A stretch of 59,693 nucleotides of DNA, from NCBI GenBank assembly GCA_900546775.1, contig UREM01000010.1, forward strand, positions 1-59,693. Reading direction: 5' to 3'. Below the pieces are notes generated by a model. It saw nothing but the letters and a program-made list of their open reading frames with translations, had not been told where the DNA came from and did not search any database. The translations under genes were made by a program, and so were the position numbers. Within the stretch, counting starts at the first letter, position 1. Every line of letters begins with the position of its first letter. Below, in pieces: positions 33,927-41,455 of the stretch. This DNA is from an uncultured Collinsella sp. Its GTDB lineage: Bacteria; Actinomycetota; Coriobacteriia; Coriobacteriales; Coriobacteriaceae.

Positions 33927-34436
33927 CTAGAGAGAGAAACCTATTTGGACATCGGGGCGCAAGACCGCAATCCATATCGGGCCTCCAGCAGCTCCAACCC
34001 AACGCACCACATAGGTTCCCTTTCGTACATGTGTATCAATCTGCCCCGAAATGCCGGTGAATGCAATTCCAGACCCGTTTGTCGGATAGCAATCGACGTA
34101 TTTTTGTTTTCCGCTCACAACCTTGTATAGATATATCGTTCCAGCAAAAGAGAAGGGATCGTTCGCAATTTTGTCCGGAAGAACTTGCCACCTCAAAATC
34201 CCGCTACCAATATGGTCAAGCTTGACCGTTCCGCCGTCCCCCTCAAAAGTGGCAAGGGGATTTACCCCAGACTGAGAGTCGGCATCGCCCTCCTTAGCAG
34301 TTATCAGCAGGCTGCCCGTATAAGACTGCTGAGGCTCACCTTCAGGACAGGCAGCCTCGGCCCAAGAAGGGCCACTCAGGCAGAACAGTCCGAGCAGCAT
34401 CATTACCAACAAAAGAAAACCCTTAGTTCTTTTCAT
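33927..34436 (-). CDS. Small secreted protein of unknown function
   Basis: A 169-residue protein with a clear Sec signal peptide (MKRTKGFLLLVMMLLGLFCL, cleavage likely after SWA near 26). The mature part is about 143 residues, with beta-sheet character (GTVKLDHIGSGILRWQV, KGTYVVRWVGAAGGPIWIAV) and no family I recognise. The start is ATG 34436 with GGGGATAG before it; the TTG 12 bases upstream is less likely. It pairs with the 33547 gene downstream in an apparent two-gene operon. Confidence 0.65.
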   Translation of the reverse strand: MKRTKGFLLLVMMLLGLFCLSGPSWAEAACPEGEPQQSYTGSLLITAKEGDADSQSGVNPLATFEGDGGTVKLDHIGSGILRWQVLPDKIANDPFSFAGTIYLYKVVSGKQKYVDCYPTNGSGIAFTGISGQIDTHVRKGTYVVRWVGAAGGPIWIAVLRPDVQIGFSL

Positions 34437-34615
34437 CTCTATCCCCAACGTCTCTCGACATTTGTATATCGTGACTATTTTAGATCTATATGGCCAATTC
34501 GAGCCCTCGCCATGGCATTTGTTGCACTGGGTTTCTTTTCATTAATTTTTCACTTTGGTAAATCCCCGCCCCTAAGCATTAAACCCGAAGTCCACCGAGT
34601 GGGCGAAAGTAAAAG

Positions 34616-34684
34616 AGGGTCGAACCAGAAGCAGTTCCCGGACAATTGGCGTCCGGCCAGGCACTTCGGTTCGACCCTTTCTTT
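34616..34684. terminator. Long imperfect hairpin
   Basis: AGGGTCGAACC (34616-34626) pairs with GGTTCGACCCT (34668-34678) and an inner CCGGAC/GTCCGG stem sits between, with pyrimidine-rich flanks. In the rest of 34437-35150 I see no supported gene; 34700-34900 is a GC-rich patch inside AT-rich sequence and may be a remnant. Confidence 0.55.
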
Positions 34685-35150
34685 CAGGATTCTGTAACAG
34701 CTGATTGAACTGCAGCGCGCTAGGGCAGGACAGTTCAAAGCTAGCGAGGCGTGTCGTCGCGAGCGTAATCGCCACGGTCGACGACGCGGTCGTCCAGCTG
34801 CCGCGGCACAGCGCCACCGCCGTGCGCCTGGCCCGCGGCGCGACAGAAGGAGACGCTGTTGGGGCCGATGGGCCAAGACCGTTGCCGACCAAGTGCCATT
34901 AGCGTCCATTAGCACATGTCAAGCCCGTCTGATTCTGTGGGTATAGGGCGGCATTTCACTGAGGTTGGAAACTCCCGCAACCATTGATTGATTTCGACAT
35001 GTTCGAAATTCATATTACGCATATGGGTAATAATCATATATAGGATCTCTCAAGTAACCTAAGTAACCGAACCGGGGCAGAAAGGCGTACAAACAAGCGC
35101 GACGAACAGCTTCTTCCGCATTTCTTTAGGCAAGCGAAAAGAGGGATGAC

Positions 35151-35579
35151 ATGATAGGCAAGAGCTATGCAAAGATAGCGGCCGTTGGCCTTGTGATCGG
35201 TCTTGCAATGGCACTATGCGCATCATTCGCGAAGTATAGGTCCGAGCAATCGTTTATTGATGGCGCTGAAAACGGTTTTGGCATAGACGGGATGTATGTC
35301 AACGATGGCGCGACCAGGACGTCTATGGCGATTCTTGCAGGCGAAGACATGGAATGGCAAATCTGTAATGACGATGGCTCTTGTCTGAGTGGTCGTTTGG
35401 CCGCAACGAGCGATCCGAATTCGTTCGATCTTCTCGACAATGATGGAGCGGATTGCGGTTCTGTTCACCTTTCATATGCATCGCGAGATGGGATGGACGG
35501 CATCCTCTACGTCTCCCACGAAACTGACGATTTCAAGATGCGCAAAACTAACCGAGCGCCGGCTTTTATCGAGGAGTGA
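35151..35579 (+). CDS. Small membrane-anchored exported protein, uncharacterised
   Basis: A 142-residue protein with an N-terminal hydrophobic segment (IAAVGLVIGLAMALCASFA, about 9-27) acting as signal anchor or uncleaved signal. The exported part is acidic, has four or five cysteines (CNDDGSC, DCGS) and may contain a disulfide. GAGGGATG lies before the start. No family is recognised. It lies in the accessory segment between the two direct repeats and is followed by a strong hairpin. Confidence 0.6.
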   Translation: MIGKSYAKIAAVGLVIGLAMALCASFAKYRSEQSFIDGAENGFGIDGMYVNDGATRTSMAILAGEDMEWQICNDDGSCLSGRLAATSDPNSFDLLDNDGADCGSVHLSYASRDGMDGILYVSHETDDFKMRKTNRAPAFIEE

Positions 35580-35584
35580 GAGTT

Positions 35585-35613
35585 CCCGGCGGCCTGCCGA
35601 TCAGGCCGCCGGG
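35585..35613 (+). terminator. Hairpin after the small exported-protein gene
   Basis: A 12-bp perfect stem, CCCGGCGGCCTG (35585-35596) with its complement (35602-35613). No T-run. Confidence 0.6.
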
Positions 35614-35660
35614 GTATCGAACCCCGCATCCATCCGTATGAAGTTGATAATCGAGGAAAC

Positions 35661-35686
35661 AAAGCCGTCCCAGGCAGGACGGCTTT
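35661..35686 (-). terminator. Terminator downstream of the micropeptide
   Basis: AAAGCCGTCC and GGACGGCTTT form a 10-bp perfect stem. On the minus strand it ends in TTTGTTT, 25 bases after the micropeptide stop. Confidence 0.75.
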
Positions 35687-35710
35687 GGTCTTTAAAGGCC
35701 GGGTTTTACC

Positions 35711-35776
35711 CTAGCCCAAAATGGCCAGAATGGTCACCAGAAGAAGAGCGACGATCATAAGACGGAACTCGGACAT
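35711..35776 (-). CDS. 21-residue hydrophobic peptide, type I toxin/holin-like candidate
   Basis: A 21-residue peptide, MSEFRLMIVALLLVTILAIL plus a final Gly, essentially one membrane helix after five polar residues. The ribosome site is excellent (GGGGAGGTGG eight bases before the ATG) and a terminator follows closely, so it is a compact transcription unit. The layout resembles the short putative holin-like toxins of Firmicutes type I systems (M-S-x-[FY]-x-x-LM-[IL]). I could not identify an antisense RNA with confidence; it would run on the plus strand. Confidence 0.6.
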   Translation of the reverse strand: MSEFRLMIVALLLVTILAILG

Positions 35777-35821
35777 AGCGACCACCTCCCCGGAAACTCG
35801 GGCGGGCGCGATTCAAATCAA

Positions 35822-35852
35822 ACGTGGCGGGGTTTCTGTTTTTGAGTAGAGG
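35822..35852. repeat. Right direct repeat of an accessory segment
   Basis: ACGTGGCGGGGTTTCTG followed by TTTTTGAGTAGAGGG; partner of 33505-33537. Confidence 0.45.
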
Positions 35853-35905
35853 GGCTGTCGACGTGGTGATGCTTGGGTTGGCGCATGCGCACTCAAAATC
35901 GGCAA

Positions 35906-35929
35906 CAAAAAAGCCGCCCGAAGGCGGCT
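35906..35929 (-). terminator. Terminator of tRNA-Thr
   Basis: AGCCGCC/GGCGGCT stem around CGAA, with a run of A (T on the minus strand) directly after the tRNA 3' end. Confidence 0.9.
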
Positions 35930-35940
35930 ATCTTGTGCAA

Positions 35941-36016
35941 TGGAGCCAGCGACCGGGCTCGAACCGGTGACCCCCGCTTTACGAGAGCGGTGCTCTACCA
36001 ACTGAGCTACGCTGGC
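35941..36016 (-). tRNA. tRNA-Thr (anticodon CGT)
   Basis: A complete 76-base cloverleaf on the minus strand with encoded CCA: acceptor GCCAGCG/CGCTGGC, D-arm GCTC..GAGC, anticodon stem CCGCT/AGCGG with loop CTCGTAA, and T-arm ACCGG TTCGAGC CCGGT. Anticodon CGT reads ACG (Thr). Its own promoter and terminator flank it. Confidence 0.97.
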
Positions 36017-36055
36017 GGCCATGTGGTGACGCAACTGAGGCGTCAACGGCTGTCT

Positions 36056-36084
36056 ATGATACGGGACATTGCACATCCGCGCAA
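36056..36084 (-). promoter_or_regulatory. Promoter of tRNA-Thr
   Basis: Read on the minus strand, TTGCGC (36079-36084) and TATCAT (36056-36061) are 17 bases apart and lie about 40 bases before the tRNA 5' end. Confidence 0.65.
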
Positions 36085-36223
36085 GTGTTCTGACGGCTTT
36101 TCTCACTTTAAATGCACTAATATTAGAAGCGTGATGTCTGTGGCACCCATTTGGCGTTTGACCTGCTGTTGAGTTGGCTGCTGGCGTCCTGTTCGTATGG
36201 ATGTCGAGCGAAACGAGGCGGCG

Positions 36224-36703
36224 ATGGCTCAGCCCAAGATTCTCCTGACGCGTATCGACGACCGCTTTATCTATGGACAAGATGTTGCGCTGTGGAACGA
36301 GGCCGTAGGTACCAACCTCGTCCTGGTCGTCAACGACGAGATTGCCGCGGACGCTCGCAAGTGGGCCCCTATGAGGGTCGCGGCGCCCGAGGGCGTGTGG
36401 ACGCGGTTTTTCTCGGTGCAAAGGACCATCGATATCATTCATACCGCAACGCCGCGTCAATGGATTCTGATCATGGTGGCCTCACCCGCCGATGCGCTCG
36501 CGCTGGTTAAGGGTGGCGTGCCGATCACCAAGATCAGCATCGGCCATATGCAGGCAGGGGAGGGCAAGCGTCCCGCAACACCCGCAGTTGCCGTAGACGA
36601 CACAGACGTCGCTGCCCTCAAAGAGCTGCAAGCGCTCGACATAGAACTAGAAATCCGCTACCTCCCCAGCTCCAACCCCGACCCCATCCAGCTAGTCATT
36701 TAA
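36224..36703 (+). CDS. Orphan mannose-family EIIB paralogue lacking the active histidine
   Basis: A 159-residue protein colinear with the EIIB at 24116 (MAQPKILLTRIDDRFIYGQD versus MAEPNILLTRIDNRLVHGQV). The phosphorylation histidine at position 17 is replaced by tyrosine, so it should not accept phosphate normally. The rest of the fold (RFFSVQRTIDII, LVKGGVPITKISIGHMQAGEGKR) is intact and the frame is open, arguing for retained function, perhaps regulatory. The start follows GAGGCGG; an in-frame ATG 27 bases earlier is possible. No EIIA, EIIC or EIID is adjacent. Confidence 0.82.
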   Translation: MAQPKILLTRIDDRFIYGQDVALWNEAVGTNLVLVVNDEIAADARKWAPMRVAAPEGVWTRFFSVQRTIDIIHTATPRQWILIMVASPADALALVKGGVPITKISIGHMQAGEGKRPATPAVAVDDTDVAALKELQALDIELEIRYLPSSNPDPIQLVI

Positions 36704-36727
36704 GAACGTCCCCAATGACTAGGTAGA
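36699..36727. repeat. Half element of the GGGACGTTC repeat family
   Basis: Overlapping the end of the EIIB-like gene, TAGTCAT..AAGAACGTCCCCA..ATGACTA resembles the right half of the copy at 51866-51924. Confidence 0.45.
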
Positions 36728-36759
36728 AAAACGCCCGTCGGCGGTGTGCCGGCGGGCGC
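36727..36759 (-). terminator. Terminator of galM
   Basis: GCCCG..GGC..GCC..CGGGC makes a branched GC-rich stem; on the minus strand it ends in TTTTT. A near-identical structure closes galT at 51932-51969. Confidence 0.8.
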
Positions 36760-36786
36760 TGCTGTGCGATATGCTGCGTTATGGGC

Positions 36787-37839
36787 TTAGTGTCTCATAA
36801 AGTGGTACTCGATCACATTGCTGTAGGGGTGACCTGGGCCCACAATGCCCTGCGGGAACAGCGGCTGGTGCGGCGTGTCGGGGTACATCTCTGCCTCGAG
36901 GGCAAAGCCGGCGCCCCAGCTATAGTTGGCATCGTCCTTGGCGTGCTCGTCGCCCAGCCAGTTGCCGGTGTAGAGCTGCACGCCCGGGGCGGTGGTGTAG
37001 TAGTCCAGCTCACGACCGGTCCACATCTCCTCGACGTGCATCGCGCGGCGCAGATTACGGCCGTACTGATAGCCATCGATGCACAGGCAGTGGTCGTAGC
37101 CACGGGCCTGCTTAATCTGCGGATCGTCGGCCTCCATGCCAGGCGCGACGGGGCGCAACTCGCGAAAGTCAAACGGAGTTCCCTCGACTGGAGCGATCTC
37201 GCCGGTGGGGATGTTCTGCTCATCGATGGGTAGGTAGTGGGCAGCGTTGGCAACGAAGAAGTGCTCGCAGTCCATGCCGGCGTTATGACCGGCAAGGTTA
37301 AAGTACGTGTGGTTGGTCATGGACACGTACGTGGCGCGGTCGCTCTCGCAGCCATATTCGATACGGAAGCAGCCGGTGCGCGTCACGGTAAACACGGCCG
37401 TAAAGGTGCGGTTGCCGGGCAGGCCCAGCTCGCCATCTTCAAGCGAGGTGGTCATGCGAACGGCGTTGTGAGTCTCGTCGAGTTCAACGTCCCACACGCG
37501 TTTATGCAGGCCGTGCTCAAGGTCGCTGTGAAGGTTGTTGGCGCCCTCGTTGGCGGGCATATGCCAGTCCGTGCCGTCGATGGTGATCGTGGCGCCTGCG
37601 GTGCGGTTTGCCACGGGGCCGATGGTCGCGCCAAAGCAGGCGGGGTTGTCAAAGTAATCCTCGAGCTTATCGAAGCCCAGCACCACATCGCGCACGTTGC
37701 CGGGAATGTCGGGCACATCGATACCCAGCACGGTGGCGCCATAGTCCATAATGCGAACGCAGATCTCGGGCCCGTTGAGGGTGTAACGATGAACGGGGGT
37801 ACCGCACGGCGCGGTGCCGAAAAGCTCGGAAGTGATCAT
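36787..37839 (-). CDS. galM: Aldose 1-epimerase (galactose mutarotase)
   Basis: A 350-residue GalM that interconverts alpha and beta anomers of galactose, feeding alpha-galactose to GalK. GPVANRTAG near 94, the NLHSD loop, SMTNHTYFNLAG (catalytic His) near 190 and a late acidic segment (GFALEAEMYPDTPHQ, catalytic Glu) fit the family. The start at 37839 follows AGGA by six bases; the longer open frame upstream is not supported. It is divergent from the deoR gene. Confidence 0.9.
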   Translation of the reverse strand: MITSELFGTAPCGTPVHRYTLNGPEICVRIMDYGATVLGIDVPDIPGNVRDVVLGFDKLEDYFDNPACFGATIGPVANRTAGATITIDGTDWHMPANEGANNLHSDLEHGLHKRVWDVELDETHNAVRMTTSLEDGELGLPGNRTFTAVFTVTRTGCFRIEYGCESDRATYVSMTNHTYFNLAGHNAGMDCEHFFVANAAHYLPIDEQNIPTGEIAPVEGTPFDFRELRPVAPGMEADDPQIKQARGYDHCLCIDGYQYGRNLRRAMHVEEMWTGRELDYYTTAPGVQLYTGNWLGDEHAKDDANYSWGAGFALEAEMYPDTPHQPLFPQGIVGPGHPYSNVIEYHFMRH

Positions 37840-38045
37840 TTGGTTCCTAACATCGAGGTATTTCCGACAAACTGTAGCGCGAACAGGCGAGATTATCACT
37901 ACACCCCACTAAAGCAGGGGGTATTTTTCTCAAAAAAGTGATGATTGGAGCTGTGCGGGCGTTCATTTTTGACGCGTACGAGTCTGATACAATTTGTTCG
38001 TTACTGTTTGAATGATATGCGCGCAAAGAACGGCGAGGATTCATC

Positions 38046-38828
38046 GTGATTAAGGCAGAGCGACAGGATAAGGTTCGTCAGCTGCTCGAGGAGCAGGGCA
38101 CGGTCTCGGTTAAAGAGATTTCGGATGCGTTGGGCGTTTCGGACATGACGATTCGCCGCGACCTCGAAGAACTTGCGAGCCTAGGCGAGATTGAGCGCGT
38201 GCACGGCGGAGCCCGCAGTGCACAGGGCCGTCCGCACGCTATGTTGCGCCATGAGTATTCGCACAGCGAAAAGCGCACTAAGCATGCCGAGGAAAAGCTG
38301 CAGATTGCGCGCCGTGCTGTGGAGCTTATCGAGGAGGGCTCGACCATCTTTTTGGGCACGGGCACCACGGTTGAGCAGATGGCCTCGATGCTGCCGACGT
38401 TTCGCCTGCGCATTGTGACCAATTCGCTTTCGGTGTTTAACCTGCTCGAGGCGCGCGAAGACTGCGAGCTGTGCCTCGTGGGCGGTATGTACCGCCGCCG
38501 CACTGCCGCTTTTGTGGGGCCGACGGCCGAGGATACCCTACGTGCGCTGGGCATCGATGCGGCGTTTATCGGCGCCAACGGTATCTTGGACGGTGACGTA
38601 TCCACGTCCAACATGGACGAGGGCCGTATCCAGCAGCTCGCTTTTAGCAAGGCAGACTCGCGCTATCTGATCGCCGACTCCAGCAAGATCGGCAAACGCG
38701 ACTTCTACACCTTCTGCCGCCTGGACAGCCTGGACGCCGTGGTGTGCGAGCCGAGTATTACCGCCGAGGACCGCACTGCCATCGAGGAACACACGCAGGT
38801 CATTTACCAGCGAGTGCCGCCGTGCTAG
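38046..38828 (+). CDS. DeoR/GlpR family transcriptional regulator
   Basis: A 260-residue repressor. The DeoR helix-turn-helix (KEISDALGVSDMTIRRDLEEL) covers about 20-45 followed by EIERVHGGA. The C-terminal domain (IARRAVELIEEGSTIFLGTGTTVEQMA) is the DeoRC phosphosugar sensor, similar to ISOCOT isomerase-like folds. Members such as LacR respond to tagatose-6-phosphate. It starts at GTG 38046. TGTTTGAATG just before the gene recurs before lacF and lacA (as TGTTCGAATG), hinting at a regulon. Confidence 0.87.
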   Translation: MIKAERQDKVRQLLEEQGTVSVKEISDALGVSDMTIRRDLEELASLGEIERVHGGARSAQGRPHAMLRHEYSHSEKRTKHAEEKLQIARRAVELIEEGSTIFLGTGTTVEQMASMLPTFRLRIVTNSLSVFNLLEAREDCELCLVGGMYRRRTAAFVGPTAEDTLRALGIDAAFIGANGILDGDVSTSNMDEGRIQQLAFSKADSRYLIADSSKIGKRDFYTFCRLDSLDAVVCEPSITAEDRTAIEEHTQVIYQRVPPC

Positions 38829-39130
38829 ATCAGGCGGGCGTAGTCCTGTGACTGGTGAAAGACGTGGGCGATATAGATCGCATCGCGCTCAAACTTGTAA
38901 AGGCACGCGTAGTTGTTGACGGGAAACGATCGGTAATTACGTGCCGCCAGCTCTTGCATGTGCGAGAGGGGACGTAAAAGCGGCTGCTCGCGAAGCAGAT
39001 CAAGCTGATATTCAAACTCAGCGACAAAATTGCCTGCTGCACGCGGATTCTTGAGGATTTGAGCAAGGTATCCGACAATACTCTCGTACTCATATCGCGC
39101 GCTTTTGAGGATTGCGACGTTATAGGTCAT
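38825..39130 (-). CDS. RelE/ParE-type toxin
   Basis: A 101-residue member of the RelE/ParE superfamily. MTYNVAILKSARYEYESIVGYLAQIL (in outline), the central LLREQPLLRPLSH and the C-terminal NNYACLYKFERDAIYIAHVFH are typical. RelE-like members cut mRNA at the ribosome and ParE-like ones target gyrase; which applies is not clear. The gene overlaps the upstream antitoxin gene by 11 bases, and its end overlaps the deoR gene's last four bases. Confidence 0.85.
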   Translation of the reverse strand: MTYNVAILKSARYEYESIVGYLAQILKNPRAAGNFVAEFEYQLDLLREQPLLRPLSHMQELAARNYRSFPVNNYACLYKFERDAIYIAHVFHQSQDYARLI

Positions 39131-39386
39131 ATTTGTCTCGTATCGAAGCCGCGAAGGAATCGTAGTCCCTGTAGTCGCCTTGCGATATCTCGTCTTCTGC
39201 CAGCATCATACGAGACAGCAGCTTGGCTTTGGCGATTTCGTCTTGCATGAGGCGATACTGGTCGCTGCTGATGCAGTGCATGGCCTCGTAGCCGTTTTTG
39301 GTTACGGTGACGTCGCGCTCGGACTCGACAAGCGCGGTAAATGCAGCGGTGTCCTTCATGTCTCGGACAGGCACACAGGTGGACAT
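39120..39386 (-). CDS. Phd/YefM-type antitoxin
   Basis: An 88-residue antitoxin. The N-terminal MSTCVPVRDMKDTAAFTALV and VTKNGYEAMHCISSDQYRLM form the Phd/YefM DNA-binding fold; the C-terminal acidic part binds the toxin. The start at 39386 has AAAGGAGGT upstream; a longer frame starting 36 bases earlier is not needed. It precedes and overlaps the toxin, the usual order. Confidence 0.83.
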   Translation of the reverse strand: MSTCVPVRDMKDTAAFTALVESERDVTVTKNGYEAMHCISSDQYRLMQDEIAKAKLLSRMMLAEDEISQGDYRDYDSFAASIRDKYDL

Positions 39387-39452
39387 AGGTACCTCCTTTG
39401 CGTTGGGCCATAATTGTGCCACGTCATAAAAAATTGTCGGCGCCGCCGAATT

Positions 39453-39509
39453 GTCTCAATCTGTAACAGATAGGCGCCCAAAACCGGGTTTAGTGTTACA
39501 GATCGAGAC
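39453..39509. repeat. Long hairpin repeat ATCTGTAACA, copy 1
   Basis: GTCTCAATCTGTAACA (39453-39468) and TGTTACAGATCGAGAC (39494-39509) are inverted with one mismatch around a 25-base loop containing CCAAAACCGGGTT. Three further copies follow the ATPase gene at 41123-41341. Confidence 0.85.
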
Positions 39510-39540
39510 GGCTCGGCATAGCATCCGTTATACATGAAGC

Positions 39541-39656
39541 TCGGTATTATTGTATGTTTAGACCATTGCAATGGTCGGTATTTTTGTAGCTATAAGCTCA
39601 TTTAAAGCTCGGTATTTTTGTATTATTAGATATATCTGAAGGTCGGTATTTTTGTA
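39541..39656. repeat. Four direct repeats TCGGTATTTTTGTA at exact 34-bp spacing
   Basis: The 14-base unit begins at 39541, 39575, 39609 and 39643; the first copy differs by one base. The three 20-base spacers differ from one another, and at least two hold palindromes (GACCATTGCAATGGTC overlapping copies, and AGATATATCT). The array ends 33 bases before the ATPase start. It resembles iterons or a multi-site operator; units are too short for CRISPR. Confidence 0.85.
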
Positions 39657-39688
39657 AACTAGCACGTAAATTATGCTGAGGTGAGATT

Positions 39689-41059
39689 ATGTTTAAACGG
39701 AAGGCATATGATCGTCTGCAGGAGTGGAAAGAACGCTCGCAAGGGCGCACTGCGGTGCTTATTGAGGGTGCAAGACGCGTTGGCAAAACGACGCTCGTCA
39801 AGTGCTTCGCGCAAAATGAATACAAGGATTATCTGTACATTGACTTTTCGGCTGCTAGCAAAGCCACGCTCGATATATTTCTGAACCATCGTGAAGATGT
39901 CGATCTTTTTTTACGCATGCTTCAGCTGCAGTATGGTAAGGCCCTCGAACCGAGAGAGTCACTGGTCATTTTTGATGAAGTGCAGCGGTTTCCCATCGCG
40001 CGCGAATACATAAAGCATCTTGTAGAAGACGGCAGATTTGATTACATCGAGACAGGCTCTCTTGTCTCCATCAAAAAGAATGTCGATAGCATTGTCATAC
40101 CGTCAGAGGAAGAAAGAATCCCTCTCGAGCCCCTCGATTTTGAGGAGTATCTTTGGGCGACCGGAAAAGATCTTTATGCAGAAGAGATCCGTAAAGCGCG
40201 CGAATCTCGGACCGCGCTTCCGGACGGCGTTCATGCGACGTGCATGAGATTATTTGATGAGTATATGCTTGTCGGTGGTATGCCTCAGTCGGTCGACTCC
40301 TTTGTGGCAGAGAATGATTTTAGAGGATGCGACAGGGTTAAACGGCAGATTATCGCACTGTACAGGGAGGACATTGCCAAGTTTGGAGGTTCGGACGCTA
40401 GACGTGCGCGGGCGGTTTATGACGATATTCCGGGTCAATTATCTGCGGCAAATAAACGGTTCAAATTTGACAGCTTGGAGAAGGGGTCCCGTTTTGAGAC
40501 ATATGAGTCGGCGTTAATCTGGCTTGAGGATGCGCGACTGATTAACCGTTGCTATTTATGCAGTGATCCGAGCGTGGGTTACCGCCTGCACGAGGACGCG
40601 TCTTCGCTTAAATGCTATATGGCGGACACGGGACTGCTCGTGAGCTTGGCGTTTGATGATGGTCCGGACCTTATGGATGTTCATAGAGACATTCAATTTG
40701 GAAGAATTTCAATTAATAAAGGAATGCTAATCGAGAACATCGTGGCGCAGCAGCTTAAGAGTCTGGGGCATTCGCTTTTTTATTACAGCTGGCAGGAGCC
40801 TTCCAAAACAGAGGGGAGTCGGCCCAGAACGCGTGAAATTGATTTTCTTGTTTCGCGCGGCTTTGAAGACGCGGCTGGAAAACCGCGGGTCACTCCTGTT
40901 GAAGTTAAATCTTCCAAATCGTATTCAACAATCTCGCTTGACGATTTCGGCAGACGATTCGAACGACGAGTCGGAGAAGAGATAGTTCTTCACCCAAAAC
41001 AGCTCAGGGCTGAAGGGCATAGGATATATCTACCTCTGTATATGACGATCTTTATCTGA
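39689..41059 (+). CDS. AAA_14/DUF4143-type ATPase
   Basis: A 456-residue protein. The N-terminal P-loop domain has IEGARRVGKTTLVK (Walker A, about 26-39) and LVIFDEVQRF (Walker B, near 93). The C-terminal DUF4143 region ends with EIDFLV and VTPVEVKSSKSY, the layout of a PD-(D/E)xK nuclease-like fold. These proteins are common, often laterally acquired and of uncertain role. AGGTGAG precedes the ATG. Base composition is lower in GC than neighbouring core genes. Repeat arrays flank it on both sides. Confidence 0.85.
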   Translation: MFKRKAYDRLQEWKERSQGRTAVLIEGARRVGKTTLVKCFAQNEYKDYLYIDFSAASKATLDIFLNHREDVDLFLRMLQLQYGKALEPRESLVIFDEVQRFPIAREYIKHLVEDGRFDYIETGSLVSIKKNVDSIVIPSEEERIPLEPLDFEEYLWATGKDLYAEEIRKARESRTALPDGVHATCMRLFDEYMLVGGMPQSVDSFVAENDFRGCDRVKRQIIALYREDIAKFGGSDARRARAVYDDIPGQLSAANKRFKFDSLEKGSRFETYESALIWLEDARLINRCYLCSDPSVGYRLHEDASSLKCYMADTGLLVSLAFDDGPDLMDVHRDIQFGRISINKGMLIENIVAQQLKSLGHSLFYYSWQEPSKTEGSRPRTREIDFLVSRGFEDAAGKPRVTPVEVKSSKSYSTISLDDFGRRFERRVGEEIVLHPKQLRAEGHRIYLPLYMTIFI

Positions 41060-41122
41060 TCGGTGGAATGCGGCCAAAAAGGGGGCATGCGGCTGAGATT
41101 GTCAGCCCGGTCTATTTTATTT

Positions 41123-41341
41123 GTCTCGATCTGTAACAGCTAGGGGCGAAAACACAAGCTAGTTGTTACAGATTTAGATTGAAGGGATTGGCTCGCACGT
41201 TTATCTAAATCTGTAACAACTAGACGTCCAAAACCGGGTTAAGTGTTACAGATTTAGATATTTCGGCCCGGCCTCCACGTTTGTCTCAATCTGTAACAGG
41301 TGGGACCGAAAAACTCGGCTAGATGTTACAGATTGAGACAA
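41123..41341. repeat. Tandem array of three ATCTGTAACA hairpins at 80-bp period
   Basis: Left arms end at 41138, 41218 and 41298, an exact 80-base period. Arms are ~16-18 bp and nearly or fully perfect (41203-41218 with 41244-41259; 41281-41298 with 41324-41341). All loops are 25 bases, each with an A-run flanked by C/G, yet loop sequences differ. The rest of 41060-41455 contains no gene. Confidence 0.88.
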
Positions 41342-41455
41342 ACGGACCTCGACCCGCTCAAAAACAAAAAAGACCGGGGGCGGCGCGCCGTGTGACGTGC
41401 CGCCCCCGGCTGAGAAATGGGGACAGGTTATGTGGGCAGGCAACCCCGCTAGTCT

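Noticed and set aside
34705..34902. 65-residue frame in the accessory segment
   Set aside because: No ribosome site and no homology; kept only as a GC-rich patch of unknown origin.
39541..39656. Possible short CRISPR array
   Set aside because: Units are only 14 bases, spacers 20 bases and partly palindromic, and no cas gene is near.
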